64,000 nucleotides of DNA, taken from NCBI RefSeq assembly GCF_910592395.1, contig NC_088308.1, positions 19,731,501-19,795,500 on the forward strand, given 5' to 3'. The notes below the pieces were generated by a model that saw only the letters and a program-made list of their open reading frames with translations, ran no database searches and was not told where the DNA came from. Positions 36,936 through 46,923 of the stretch are shown in pieces (position 1 is the stretch's first letter; every line of letters begins with the position of its first letter). The position numbers and the translations under genes are program-made. Source of the stretch: Lineus longissimus. Taxonomy: Eukaryota; Nemertea; Pilidiophora; Heteronemertea; Lineidae.

Positions 36936-37086
36936 CTATTTTTTGTCATAAATTTTCTGTATGGTTGGATCAGGGTACATGATATTGAATATCGGATCGA
37001 CATGTATTATGGGAGGACGCTTGTACAGACGCGCAACTCGGTGTTTATAGTTTGGATCTTGACTACCATACGGCAAGCCTGGCAAC
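36936..37086 (-). CDS. Alternative terminal exon B of the minus-strand gene
   Basis: Acceptor TTTTTTCATTGAAG, phase 2, then 49 codons and TAG at 36938-36936. An in-frame TGA sits immediately upstream of the acceptor, supporting the exon border. Joined to the shared exons it gives a protein of about 101 residues (M at the junction, then LPGLPYGSQDPNYKHRV). VDPIFNIMYPDP matches the DKVFPIMYP and DKIYPIIQP segments of exons D and E. AATAAA hexamers on this strand lie at 36637-36632 and 36545-36540, about 300-390 nt past the stop. Confidence 0.65.
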
Positions 37087-37156
37087 CTTCAATGAAAAAA
37101 TCAAAAGCTCCAAGTTTTTCACTTATGGTGCAAGCAGAATCAAGAACGGGGTCGAG

Positions 37157-37232
37157 TTATAGATGTTGGAAGGAGATGAACTTCACCCAGGACAGGTTGG
37201 CACTGACTTTATGGAAAAGAGGATAGGCAGGT
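37157..37232 (-). CDS. Weak candidate alternative terminal exon
   Basis: Acceptor (GATTTTACAG) in phase 2, 24 codons, then TAA. Residues begin PAYPLFHKVSANLSW. It meets the same phase rule as the better exons but is short and resembles none of them, so it may be chance. Confidence 0.2.
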
Positions 37233-38400
37233 CTGTAAAATCACTGAGAGGGAAGAGCCACCATACTCAATGGGCAGAGGAATAGATATTTTAAAACATT
37301 GCGCTGCATTTAAACTTATCACAAACTTGATTTTCTCAAAAATATCAGTCACCGAAGCCGGAGAACCAACAGTTTAGAACAACCATCAGGCCTCAACATT
37401 AACTCAGGATTATATTAATGATAATTTTGATAATATTTACTGAGTGAAAGTGAAGCTAATCTCTCATAACAATACCTGAATACCAATACCAATACTTATA
37501 TTGAATATCAGAAGATTATTTCGATTTAATAGTTGACCCCTCCACAATGGTCACCACAGGCGGTATCATTATGGCTAAAGCAAGACTGTGATACATATAC
37601 ACCAAATAATAGTATGAGTGTTATTAGTGGATATGGGGACAGGTTATTTTTACAGGTTCCAGAGAGGGATAGTTATAGCAAAAATATAAGATGTGAGCTT
37701 ATAATATTCATGTGAAGGGCATAGTTAGTTAAGAGGTTGTAGCAGTGAGAAGGTTACAGGGTTACTAGAAAAAGGAATTTCTTACATAACAACAAGCAGA
37801 CAACAGTTTTAAATGAAAGCGATCAAAGCCTAATAATCAACCCTTTCTTCTCTCAGTCTCATCAGTCTAGATTGAAATATTTTAATTTTGGATAAAAAGA
37901 AAGAGCTTTCATGCAAAGGTGAACATGATAACCCAGTGATATGACAAGGACTGATCATAAGAGTGAATTATCTGCAGCGTGGATTGATCAGTATAGCACC
38001 AAACATTTCCTTTCTTTTGGCAGGAAAAAATGTGTTGATGACCAGCTAATTTTCCTATCAGGTCAATTTCTTAATCAAATCAGTTGAACTGATGATAGTG
38101 ACAAAACTGGAAAGGAACCACAAGACACAAGTTCTACAAAACGATCAGTCCTTATCATTTCATTTTTATTTAGCAAGAAGCAACTATTTGCTATAAGCTA
38201 TGGATTGTACAACAATGCGGTTAACGGCTTTACAACAGAATAACAAGCAGTCAGATAAAGTAGCACAGTGCTATTCAAAAGTAAGCGCTCTCCTCACACC
38301 CAACATCATCCGCTGGTCCCCAAAAAGTTCTCTATCCAAATTTCGACATTAGATATGGCTTTGCTTAGTATCATTGTAGAAACCAAGTAGGTATACTCAC

Positions 38401-38687
38401 ATAACATCTTCTACAGCCTTTTTACCAGATCTCAGCTCATTTCTTGCCGCACTCTCTGGCTGAATAATTAGAAAAAACAACTATATCAATGGCCGTACTC
38501 AGCTGAACTACACATTGCCCTTTCGGCCTGAAGAGTGTGTGATAATGCAATAAGGCAAAAAGAAGATTAATAGATAAATAAATTTCCTCACCCCAGTATC
38601 ATGATTGACCATCCTCATGACGGACTCCCGTTGTCTGTCCACAACCCTCTGCTTCCTCAAGGCTTCGTTGTGATAATTCGTGCCCAT
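38401..38687 (-). CDS. Unrecognised gene, two shared 5' coding exons
   Basis: Exon 1 (38687-38592) and exon 2 (38459-38401) are joined in phase 0 by GTGAGG/CAG borders. They encode 51 residues plus two bases (AT) of a split codon: MGTNYHNEALRKQRVVDRQR..., then PESAARNELRSGKKAVEDV. An in-frame ATG 12 codons upstream (38723) is possible; I chose the later one because the body of the protein begins there. Exon 2 has a consensus GTGAGT donor in phase 2. I do not recognise the family. The small basic proteins rich in Tyr, Pro, Arg and His recall axonemal microtubule-inner proteins, but that is only an impression. The downstream partner exons are listed separately. Confidence 0.7.
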
Positions 38688-39442
38688 CTTGACGTCTCTA
38701 GTCACCAACAGGCCTAAATGCAACTATAAAGTGTTCTATGTCACTTTAACCGGTTGTGTGCGTTAGCAGGTGCTTAGTAACCATTGGCAACATAACGCCG
38801 CATGCGCATTACACTTTTCTTTACAGTGAGTTGCGGCAAATTTTTCTCATTAATTTCGTTAGGCCTACTATAAATCATGAATTTGACACCAACATCATGA
38901 ATAAACACTTAAAGAATTGTATGCAAGTGTTACAACGCACTCTAGCACAATTACCGAAATATCGAGAATTCGTTAGTAATCAAAGAGCCCGGTTTTGGCG
39001 CGAAATTTAAACATTATCTTTAAGAAATGCGCGTCCCGGAGATGTTCATTAGGGCGTGGCGGGTGATAGTTCCTGCTTTGTTTTTTTTCTCCTAATAACG
39101 ACGAGACCACATACTGGGTAACGTTTATCCTACTTTTAACTTTACAATTTGAGATCCCTCAAACCAGTGCGGCGGAGGATGTCTCCCTCATGAGCTCAGT
39201 ATAGGTCCGGTGTAACAGCGGATATAGTCCCCCTGGAGTCATAGTCCAGTAGCATTGTATTTGATCAATTAAGCAGCATGATCTATTGTACCGCTAACCC
39301 TAACCAAAACATTTAGCAATGTGGGCTATTGTTACACGGACTATCAGCCCTAGGACTACTATCCCTTGCACACCGGTTCTGTGATGCAAGGCATGTTCTG
39401 GTAAAGGGGGACTAAGCCTCTGCTGGACCAAATTGGTGGTCT

Positions 39443-39501
39443 CTATCAGTATAACCCGTGGACAACTGACAAGCGTGAACAGTGCCTATATATACTGATA
39501 G
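39443..39501. repeat. Small inverted repeat in intergenic DNA
   Basis: CTATCAGTATA (39443-39453) is the reverse complement of TATACTGATAG (39491-39501). The gene-free stretch 38724-41336 also has other imperfect palindromes around 39190-39540, so a degraded foldback element may lie here. It must also contain the 5' flanks of the minus-strand gene and of G3BP. Confidence 0.35.
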
Positions 39502-41336
39502 GAGATTACCCCTATTGCTGCCAGGTCCATGTTTAATGGACTCATTTTTAAAATGGTATAAGTCCCCGCCAATCAGAATTCCTCGTACTACACCTTTATT
39601 AACGGTTCGAATATTTAGTTTTCCTAAGATTCCCGAATAGCAGATTTTGGTGAAGTAAATTTTACAGTCGTTATACCTTAGTCATCCACAAAGGCCAATT
39701 AATTATGTAAGTACGTACTGATTATGAAATTTCAACAATGCCGTTGCGTAGACAGATATAGCCTACAAATAAACTACTATACATGCCAAGTTTCAGTACA
39801 CTCCAGACGCAGTGGCCTCGTTTCTCAACATAAGGAGACCCAAGGATGACGCAATGGACTACTCGGGAGTCTACATGTAAGTTTGAGCAAATTCAGCATT
39901 TTGTATATTTTTTTCCTGGACCACCAGTAATAACAGGCGGTACTCAAATTAATATTTGTTCAACTGAAATCATTTTCAGTAATTTATTTAGGATGATAGC
40001 TAACTTGTATCGCGGGTACGGAGAAAATGAGCACTCCCTCTGTAATGGGGGTTACATCCATGAAAGAAAGGGAATCCCGAAATGCGCAGACCGAACTAAA
40101 ACAGACCACTAACGCGCACCGTGCATGTGCGATACATTTGCTGTAACTTTTTACATTTTATATCCATTTTAGTCAATATATCCAAATCGCTCATGTGTAT
40201 ATAAATTCGTAACATTTCTTAAAACTGTCGAGCTTACTTTTGGGTGAGTATTTTTATTCTAAGTCACTTCTATTTCTTAATCTTGATGGTGGAAATGACA
40301 GCGATCCAGCCGGCACGAAAATCGCATGTGTGATTTTCTTCGTCGCCGATTTGTTTCGAACGTCTCTAAATAAAGGCATGTCTGTGTTGTACGAAATGTT
40401 TGCATTCTAAAATGTAAGACACATCGGTAGAACTTGACATCCTGGTGTGTATTTCATCACCGGTCACCATTGTAACAATGCAGAATTAAATGATTTTGGC
40501 GGCAAATTTCCTTGCACCTCTTTCATTCATCCACGGTGACCTACATTTTGGTGGGTGCATGTGTATTCTATGTGCAATGTACAGACTGGTGTGTACAAAA
40601 ATGTATGGCGAAACTCTGGGGCGAGTCATCGCAAAAATGAAAGTTCCAGAACATTTTTATGACGCATTTTGGAGACAAAGGAAATCACCAGTGTTTGTGG
40701 TTTTCAGTTGCAGTTTACTTCATAGATTCGTGATATGATTTGAGATATTTTTACGACTTGGACTTTAGATTTGAGTTGATGGTTTGGAATTTGCCTCATC
40801 ACTTTGCTGCCATGGTGGCGGCCATGTTTCTTTGTGAAACTAAACTGAAAGGGCTTCCTCGAAACGCAGTTTCTGACAAACTGCCTATCTCTCTTTCTGG
40901 CAGTTAAGCCTCAAGCCCCCCCCCCCCTTCTGTTTTGTGATCAGATTGATCTTATGCCTACTTTGCAGTGATTGCTGATTGATTGAACTGTAAAGGTGAA
41001 TGTTGGCAGGGTTTTTTAGTACGTACATCAGTCATCACTCTCATGATCACTTAACACTATTTATAAATTAGTCGATGACACTAGGCCTAGGCACAATATG
41101 TCAATGATGACATTATCCCTGCGTCACTGCGATTGAGGCCTGGCTAAATCTTTGCTGTACAGGACACAATAGCATCCGGCCGATACACGTTTTCTGCAAT
41201 TACATTTCGTGGTGTTCCCTAGTGAGTGCGGATTCAATCATGTTTGTAGTGCCTGTGGACACCAAATTTTTGCAGCATCTTAGGTTATGAATTTTACCTT
41301 ACTCTTACAGCAACAGCAAATTAATTAGTCATAAGC

Positions 41337-44300
41337 ATGGTCATGGAAAGCCGAGACCCAGACCCCCAGTGTGTTGGACGCGAGTTTGTGAGGCAGTACT
41401 ACACTCTACTGCATGAGGCTCCTCAACAACTGCACAGGTATGTCGTTTCCTTTGAATGTATGTTTTAGCTAATAGTGGTTGTCATTAATTGAAGTACAAA
41501 TGACTGCTTCAGTGTTCTTACTACTCTATTCTGAATGGCTGTGATGATGGGAACTTGCCCTCTCTTAGATCACTCATGCTGAGATATTGTTCCAGTGTAC
41601 TCAAAACCTGAGCCATGTCGGAAAAGTCACCTCTGTTCTTTAATCTCGGTGGCAGTGACATAGAGTGCTTATATAGGTCAGAGCTACATGTATGTCTGTT
41701 GCTTCCGTTTTCAGATTTTACAGCAACAGTTCCTGCTTTATCCATGGTGGTGTGGAGAAGCCAGGTGAAGAACAGTACCCCTGCCGGGGTCAAGCGGTAA
41801 GTTCACCAGTTAGTTGTGTTTGTGTACCTTGAGATGCTTGCCACTCAAATATTGTATTTACGAAGCTAGATTTGATGTAAAACTGATTACACACATGCAA
41901 CCATCACTAAAATACTTAGTCTATAGACCCCGGTATTAGCACGAGACCCAGCAGACTACTTTTATCAATTGGCTGTGATGATAGGAACTTGCCCTCTCTT
42001 AGATCATTCGTGCTGAGAGATTGTTCCAGTGTACTCAAAACCTGAGCCATGTCTGAAAATGTCGCCAGTCCAAGTCGCATATTAGGCCATTCAACATAAA
42101 TTACTTGTTTATCATCACCGCCCGCCCCGACATTTAGGTCCCGTGCCGATTATTTTGATATTCGATATATCAAATATCAAGGTACCGTCCGCTCCAAGTT
42201 GTGCCCTCAACTTCCAACTCAGATTCAAACAACCTACCGCCCTAATTTTACCTGACCCGGTGGCCTGTTGATAATTGATATCCATTTCCCCGTTCTGGCC
42301 ATCACACATGTGGTAACTGGTATTAGTTACGACTAAACAAAATGCAGCCAGCCGATGCTGAAAAAATGTCTCAATACCTCAGTACAGGTGACACCAGTCT
42401 CGCTCAACGGCAATGAATTATTTTCATTCAAAGTGAATTGTCAGCACACAAAAGAATTATTGACTCAGTGAGACTACACTCGGGGAGATTTAGGAACAAA
42501 TACTTTCTCAACCTCATACCTGCGTGGGCAAATGCGTATAGGCCTACCAGTTATTTTTATATTGCCGATGAGCCTGGAATCGAGATGAATAAACGCATGT
42601 GTTTTTATTTCTTGCTCAACGCATGAATGTTTGACCAAAGCTTACACACTATGTGGTGTATGAGGAGAATGTTTTCAATGGGCGAGACTTGGGGCCATGC
42701 TGCTTGCTGTCACTTTGTGTCAGATGTACATGGATTTGTACGGTACATGTAAAATGTCAGGGGAATAAATCATCCTCAAACTGTTGATTTATTTTTGATA
42801 GCAGGGATGATACTCTGTGCCTAGGCTGGTTGAGAGGACCTACATAATATACTCAGACTCTTTTCAATTGATGTTTAATTTTTTAAAGTTCTTTGTGTAT
42901 TGTTTTCATGTAGTCATGGATACATTTGTAGAAAGACTCAAGTTTGAAGTAGACCAGGATATAAAAAAGAAACAGCTGTTGATGTCCATAAAAGTTTTGT
43001 AATTAAACTTTAGTTTGTATTCTCCTGTCCTTATTTTATCTATCCATTTTGGAATTTGATCACTGTATACATTTTTAGGCCTCCCTGACACATCTGTACT
43101 GATTATAACTTGACATGGCTTATACATACATTTGTAATATGTCAGTCCAAAAATTATCAAATATCGAATATCAAAGCCCCTCCCAATGGAATACATTGCC
43201 AAGTTCATGACCGAAAAATATCAAATACCAAATATCAAAGGCCCTCCCCATCAAACATTGGCGCCAAACAAAATATCAAATATCAATATCAAAGGGCCTC
43301 CCCTCCAAACATCGTGAGGTGGAGTGATGATAAACAAGTAATTTATTTTGAATGGCCTTACTATATTAGAGATGAATTAATCAATACTCACAAAATATGA
43401 CTTGCTGTATAGGAATTATCTTATTCATGTACGTGAGGCTTTTATTGATATGATATGGATATCTGGGTGTTTGGTTTCAGGATATCCATGAGAAGGTGAT
43501 GTCCCTCAAGTTCATGGATTGTCATGCTAAGATCCGGCAAGTGGATAGCCAGGCAACTGTAGGGAACGCTGTTGTTGTTCAGGTGAGGTCATTGACTGAT
43601 TGAGTCAAGCTGCATTCCTGAATTACATCCTTGATGGGCAATGATGTTTGTAATTTGCGCCTGAGAAGAGTTGCGGGTGACAGTATGCCTGCTGTCATAT
43701 GCCCCTTCTCCGAGTTGATGCTGCTATTATCTGAGCCCATTCCATAATCTTGAAAATATTGTTTTCGCACCTATTCATGTTGGACACTGGTGTGCGCACA
43801 ATTCTTAAGATCATCAATTGTACTGTACATTGTGCCTTTAATATCTTCTCCTTGTCAACATTTCAGGTCACTGGGGAGCTCTCAAACAATCGCCTACCCA
43901 TGCGACGCTTCATGCAGACCTTCGTACTGGTTCAGCAGTCCCCCAAGAAGTACTATGTTCACAACGACATCTTCCGCTACCAGGATGAAGTTTTTCATGA
44001 CAACGACACAGACACTGAGCGAGAGGAGGAAGCTGCAGGTATTTTGCTCTTCAGTCATCTCTAAATTGTTTTCGGTAATCTAATCCAATCTGAATGTTTG
44101 CAAAAAATGCACGATATTGGTTAGCACCTTTTTGAAGAAAGTTATTCAACTCCTCTGTTCCTAATTGGTACTGAAAAAATGAGCTGCTTGTACAGAGACT
44201 ATGTTATGGAGATGCTTAAAAACAATGGGCTGTGATGTTTGTAATTTGCGCCTGAGAAGAGATGCGGGTGACAGTATGCCTGCTGTCATATGCCCCTTCT

Positions 44301-46923
44301 CCGAGTTGATGCTGCTATTGTCTGAGCCCTGAAATTAGGAGAAAGGCCTAGTATATTTTGTTCTGATGTGCTCGAGTAGAAGAAGACTGTCAAAATGTCG
44401 AGATATTTCTTGGGTATTTACAAGTGCATAATGTGACACAGGTTTGTCTGATTCAGATACATGTGAAAGCCTTCTTGGAGGTCAGGAGATGGGGACGTCC
44501 CATGATGAAGATGTTGGGGTCAGTTTTGAGCAGCCCTCAACTGCAACTCTCAGGTGAGTGTTTGATGAAGCTTAGTCAGTCAGAAAATTATGGTGTCTGC
44601 TTTTGTTGCCGACAAATAAAGCAGTGATGAAATAGTTTTGTTTTGATATTTTATCACATCCACAGAGTACTGTTATGCTGGCCAAGCCTTATGTCTCTGT
44701 TTCTTGATTGTAGCAATGGAACATCCCACTTGGACGACCATGTGGATGCCCCAGATGTCGGTGAAGCTCCAGCAGAGGAGGTTGCTGAACCTGAGGAAGA
44801 GGACAACCCTGTGGAAGAAGACCCGCCAAAACCTGAGCCACCATCACCGGAGCCTGAGCCCCAAGAACCGGAAGTTCCAGATCAGACCCCAGGAGAACCT
44901 ATGATGATGCCCGAGTTTCTTGGTGAGTGCTGGGAGATATTAATTGGTTATTCCAATCTTGCACTTTTAAACTAAGCTGACGTTGTAAGTAACAAGTGTT
45001 GGTGGCTTAAATTTACTGTAATGTTTTGATACCCATTGTCTTTCAGATGTTGGAAAGAAACCGGCATCAACGTTTTCCTGGGCAGCTCTCGCCAGCAAGA
45101 ACCCTGGCCCAATGGGTAGTGCTCAGCCATCGCCAATGGTGAATCAAGCAGTCGTGAAGGCAACACCAAAGCCTGTTGTTCCTGATGTCAAGCCGGTGGA
45201 CATGAGTGGAAACGGACCTCCCCAACCCCAAAGAGCACCAAGGTTAGTGAAGTGTGTCAGTCGTCTACGTTTATACTTGTCAATAGTGTGATGCATCTGC
45301 GTTATGATGATGGAAACTTGCCCTTTCTATTCTAATATAATTCTGCTGAGAATCTGTTCCATGTGTACTTTCACTGGGTTAGATGATTCACTTAACAGTT
45401 GGAAGGGAAAAAGTCCCTGTGAAGTGAACACTGCTGATAGTAGAAAACTTTGCTTGTAGCATTCAAACTGATGCATTTTCAAGATGATTCTAAAATAATT
45501 ATTTTCTGATTTCATCAGGTCAACACGAGACCGATCTGGAGCTGTCCGAGAACGTGGTAGCCAAGGTGGAAGTATTGGTCGTGGAGAAGGAGACAGTGGA
45601 GAAGAAAATGTTAGGAAAACTTTACGCTATCCCGATAAGCTTCAACTTTTTGTCGGTAATTTACCACACAATACACAAGAACAAGAATTAAAAGACTATT
45701 TTTCAGGTGAGTTGTTTGATATTGAGTAAATTGATCTGTTACAGTTGTTACTTTTAAATTCTCCTGGCTAAATTTGCATTTGTTCCTGAAAGATTAAGAC
45801 ATGTCTTATTATCTTTGGTTAAAAGGAATGAGCATTTATTCTGCCAAATGTTTCTGTACTTCCTGCTTAGTATGTTGGCTGTGATGATGGGAACTTGCCC
45901 TCTCTTAGTATCTCATGCTGAGAATCTGTTCCTTGTGTACTCTTACCTGAGCCAAAATGAAAATGAAGTGTACAGTTTATTCAGAGAATACAGTGGTGAT
46001 GGCTAGTGTAACTGTCCCCCAATGCTTCTTTATCTCTTATTTCAGATTATGGCAATGTTATCGATTTAAAAATCAACACTAAAGCTGGTGCGGGTAAAAC
46101 TGTACCTGTAAGTATACCTCTTGTACACTGACTTGTGGGTATTCGAGGAAGTCAGCTGATAAGTGTTCTGTCCTCATGCAGAGATTTTCAAAGGTGTGAC
46201 ACCTTTTATATGGATAATGAGGAAATGGGTGGTGTCGTGTACAGGGAGGAAGGCATGTTCAGGATTAGCTTTGACCAATTTAGGCTGGAGATGGGACCAG
46301 GGTGGGAGAGCAAGAGAAAGTGCTGTTGTTCCCACTGCTTCTTGGTTTCATTGTTATCTATCATCTTTTCTTCAGAATTATGGTTTCATTGTTTACGACA
46401 GTCCTGAATCGGTTGGTGCAGCATTAAAAGGAAATATGGTGAGTAAAGCTATTCTGAGATGCTTTCTCCATTACTGATTGTCTTGGCTATGATGATGGGA
46501 ACTTGCCCTCTCTTATGAGTAATGCTGAGAATTGCTTCCCTGTGTACTCAAAACTGAGCCATTATGATTTGTTTGATAGAGTTGAAACCTTCAACTTAGA
46601 AGGCGTTTTTTATTGAATACCAGAAAAAAAGTTGCTTTAAAAGCTTAAGAGTAACTTTCTTGTTACTTATGTTTCAGACGAAAAAATTTAGGAATGATCA
46701 CCGTTTAAATGTTGAAGAGAAAAAGACTAATAGGCCAGGGAGTGGAAGAGGTGGTGATCGTGGTGGTCGCGGAGGTGATCGAGGTGGTTTGAGTCGTGGA
46801 GGTGGACCTGGGCGCGGAGGGGGTAGGACAGGTCCACCTGGGGGAGGAGGAGGTGGTCCCAGACCAGACAACAGAGGTGGTGACCGTGGTGGAAGGGGTG
46901 GATTTGCTGGCCCTCGACGTTAA
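41337..46923 (+). CDS. G3BP: G3BP / Rasputin stress-granule RNA-binding protein
   Basis: Core scaffold of stress granules (family knowledge). Eleven coding exons: 41337-41437, 41715-41796, 43481-43582, 43867-44038, 44457-44553, 44714-44922, 45047-45242, 45519-45706, 46046-46107, 46376-46438, 46678-46923; phases close to give 505 residues. The start MVMES...[13 protein letters not shown] matches the conserved MVME start of vertebrate G3BP. An NTF2-like domain (about 1-140) contains [15 protein letters not shown] and [15 protein letters not shown]. An acidic Glu/Pro region, the conserved [11 protein letters not shown] segment, an RRM (RNP2 LFVGNL at about 363, RNP1 NYGFIVYD at about 404) and a C-terminal RGG tail follow. 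It is slightly longer than human G3BP1/2, as expected of a single pre-duplication gene. Six introns carry snoRNA-like elements and a seventh a decayed copy. Confidence 0.96.
41535..41616 (+). ncRNA. Box C/D snoRNA-like element, family 1 copy 1 (G3BP intron 1)
   Basis: Terminal stem ATGGC/GCCAT (41535-41539 with 41612-41616), perfect C box GTGATGA (41541-41547) and perfect D box CTGA (41608-41611), 82 nt long. The segment AACTTGCCCTCTCTTA after the C box contains ACTTGCCCTC, complementary over 10 bases to the universal 18S rRNA segment GAGGGCAAGT just before the 530 loop. CTTA after it could be a weak D' box. It ends about 98 nt before the next exon, a usual position for an intron-processed snoRNA. 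Confidence 0.78.
41969..42050 (+). ncRNA. Box C/D snoRNA-like element, family 1 copy 2 (G3BP intron 2)
   Basis: C box GTGATGA (41975-41981), D box CTGA (42042-42045) and terminal stem TGGC/GCCA. It keeps GGAACTTGCCCTCTCTTA and differs from copy 1 at only a few bases. It lies in the long intron 2, far from the 3' splice site. Confidence 0.7.
43145..43322. repeat. Tandem repeat with ATATCAAATATC and CCCTCCCC words
   Basis: About three units of 55-70 bp in G3BP intron 2, each of the form AAATATCAAATATCAAAG followed by GCCCTCCC. A related run (TTCGATATATCAAATATCAA) occurs at 42160-42180. Noncoding. Confidence 0.65.
43634..43740 (+). ncRNA. Box C/D snoRNA-like element, family 2 copy 1 (G3BP intron 3)
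   Basis: Perfect 6-bp terminal stem ATGGGC/GCCCAT (43634-43639 with 43735-43740), C box ATGATGT (one base from consensus), D' box CTGA at 43651-43654 and D box CTGA at 43731-43734; 107 nt. The 11 bases before D' (GTAATTTGCGC) are exactly complementary to GCGCAAATTAC of 18S rRNA. An internal hairpin TGACAG...CTGTCA lies between D' and a possible C'. It ends 126 nt before the next exon. Confidence 0.75.
44227..44329 (+). ncRNA. Box C/D snoRNA-like element, family 2 copy 2 (G3BP intron 4)
   Basis: About 97% identical to the intron 3 copy over its length, whereas the flanking intron is unrelated. Stem GGGC/GCCC, C box GTGATGT (44232-44238), D' CTGA preceded by GTAATTTGCGC, and D box CTGA (44322-44325). 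It ends 127 nt before the next exon, as in intron 3. Confidence 0.75.
45300..45380 (+). ncRNA. Diverged copy of family 1 snoRNA (G3BP intron 7)
   Basis: C box ATGATGA (45304-45310) and GAAACTTGCCCTTTCTA are kept, and CTGCTGAG and TTCCATGTGTACT align with the other copies. The D box position reads CTGG and the closing stem is poor. Probably a decayed copy. Confidence 0.4.
45875..45955 (+). ncRNA. Box C/D snoRNA-like element, family 1 copy 4 (G3BP intron 8)
   Basis: Stem TTGGC/GCCAA (perfect, 45875-45879 with 45951-45955), C box GTGATGA (45881-45887), conserved GGGAACTTGCCCTCTCTTAG, and D box CTGA (45947-45950). The stem changes from copy 1 (ATGGC/GCCAT) are compensatory, which argues for a selected structure. 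It ends 90 nt before the next exon. Confidence 0.75.
46483..46562 (+). ncRNA. Box C/D snoRNA-like element, family 1 copy 5 (G3BP intron 10)
   Basis: C box ATGATGA (46489-46495), conserved GGGAACTTGCCCTCTCTTA, D box CTGA (46554-46557) and stem TGGC/GCCA. It ends 115 nt before the next exon. Confidence 0.7.

Noticed and set aside
37520-37800. Further phase-2 acceptors with 12-17 open codons on the minus strand (near 37572 and 37768)
   Set aside because: Too short and unlike the supported terminal exons; such frames are expected by chance.
46660-46923. Gly-rich segment as a separate collagen-like or spidroin-like gene
   Set aside because: It is the RGG tail of G3BP, in frame with the RRM exons.
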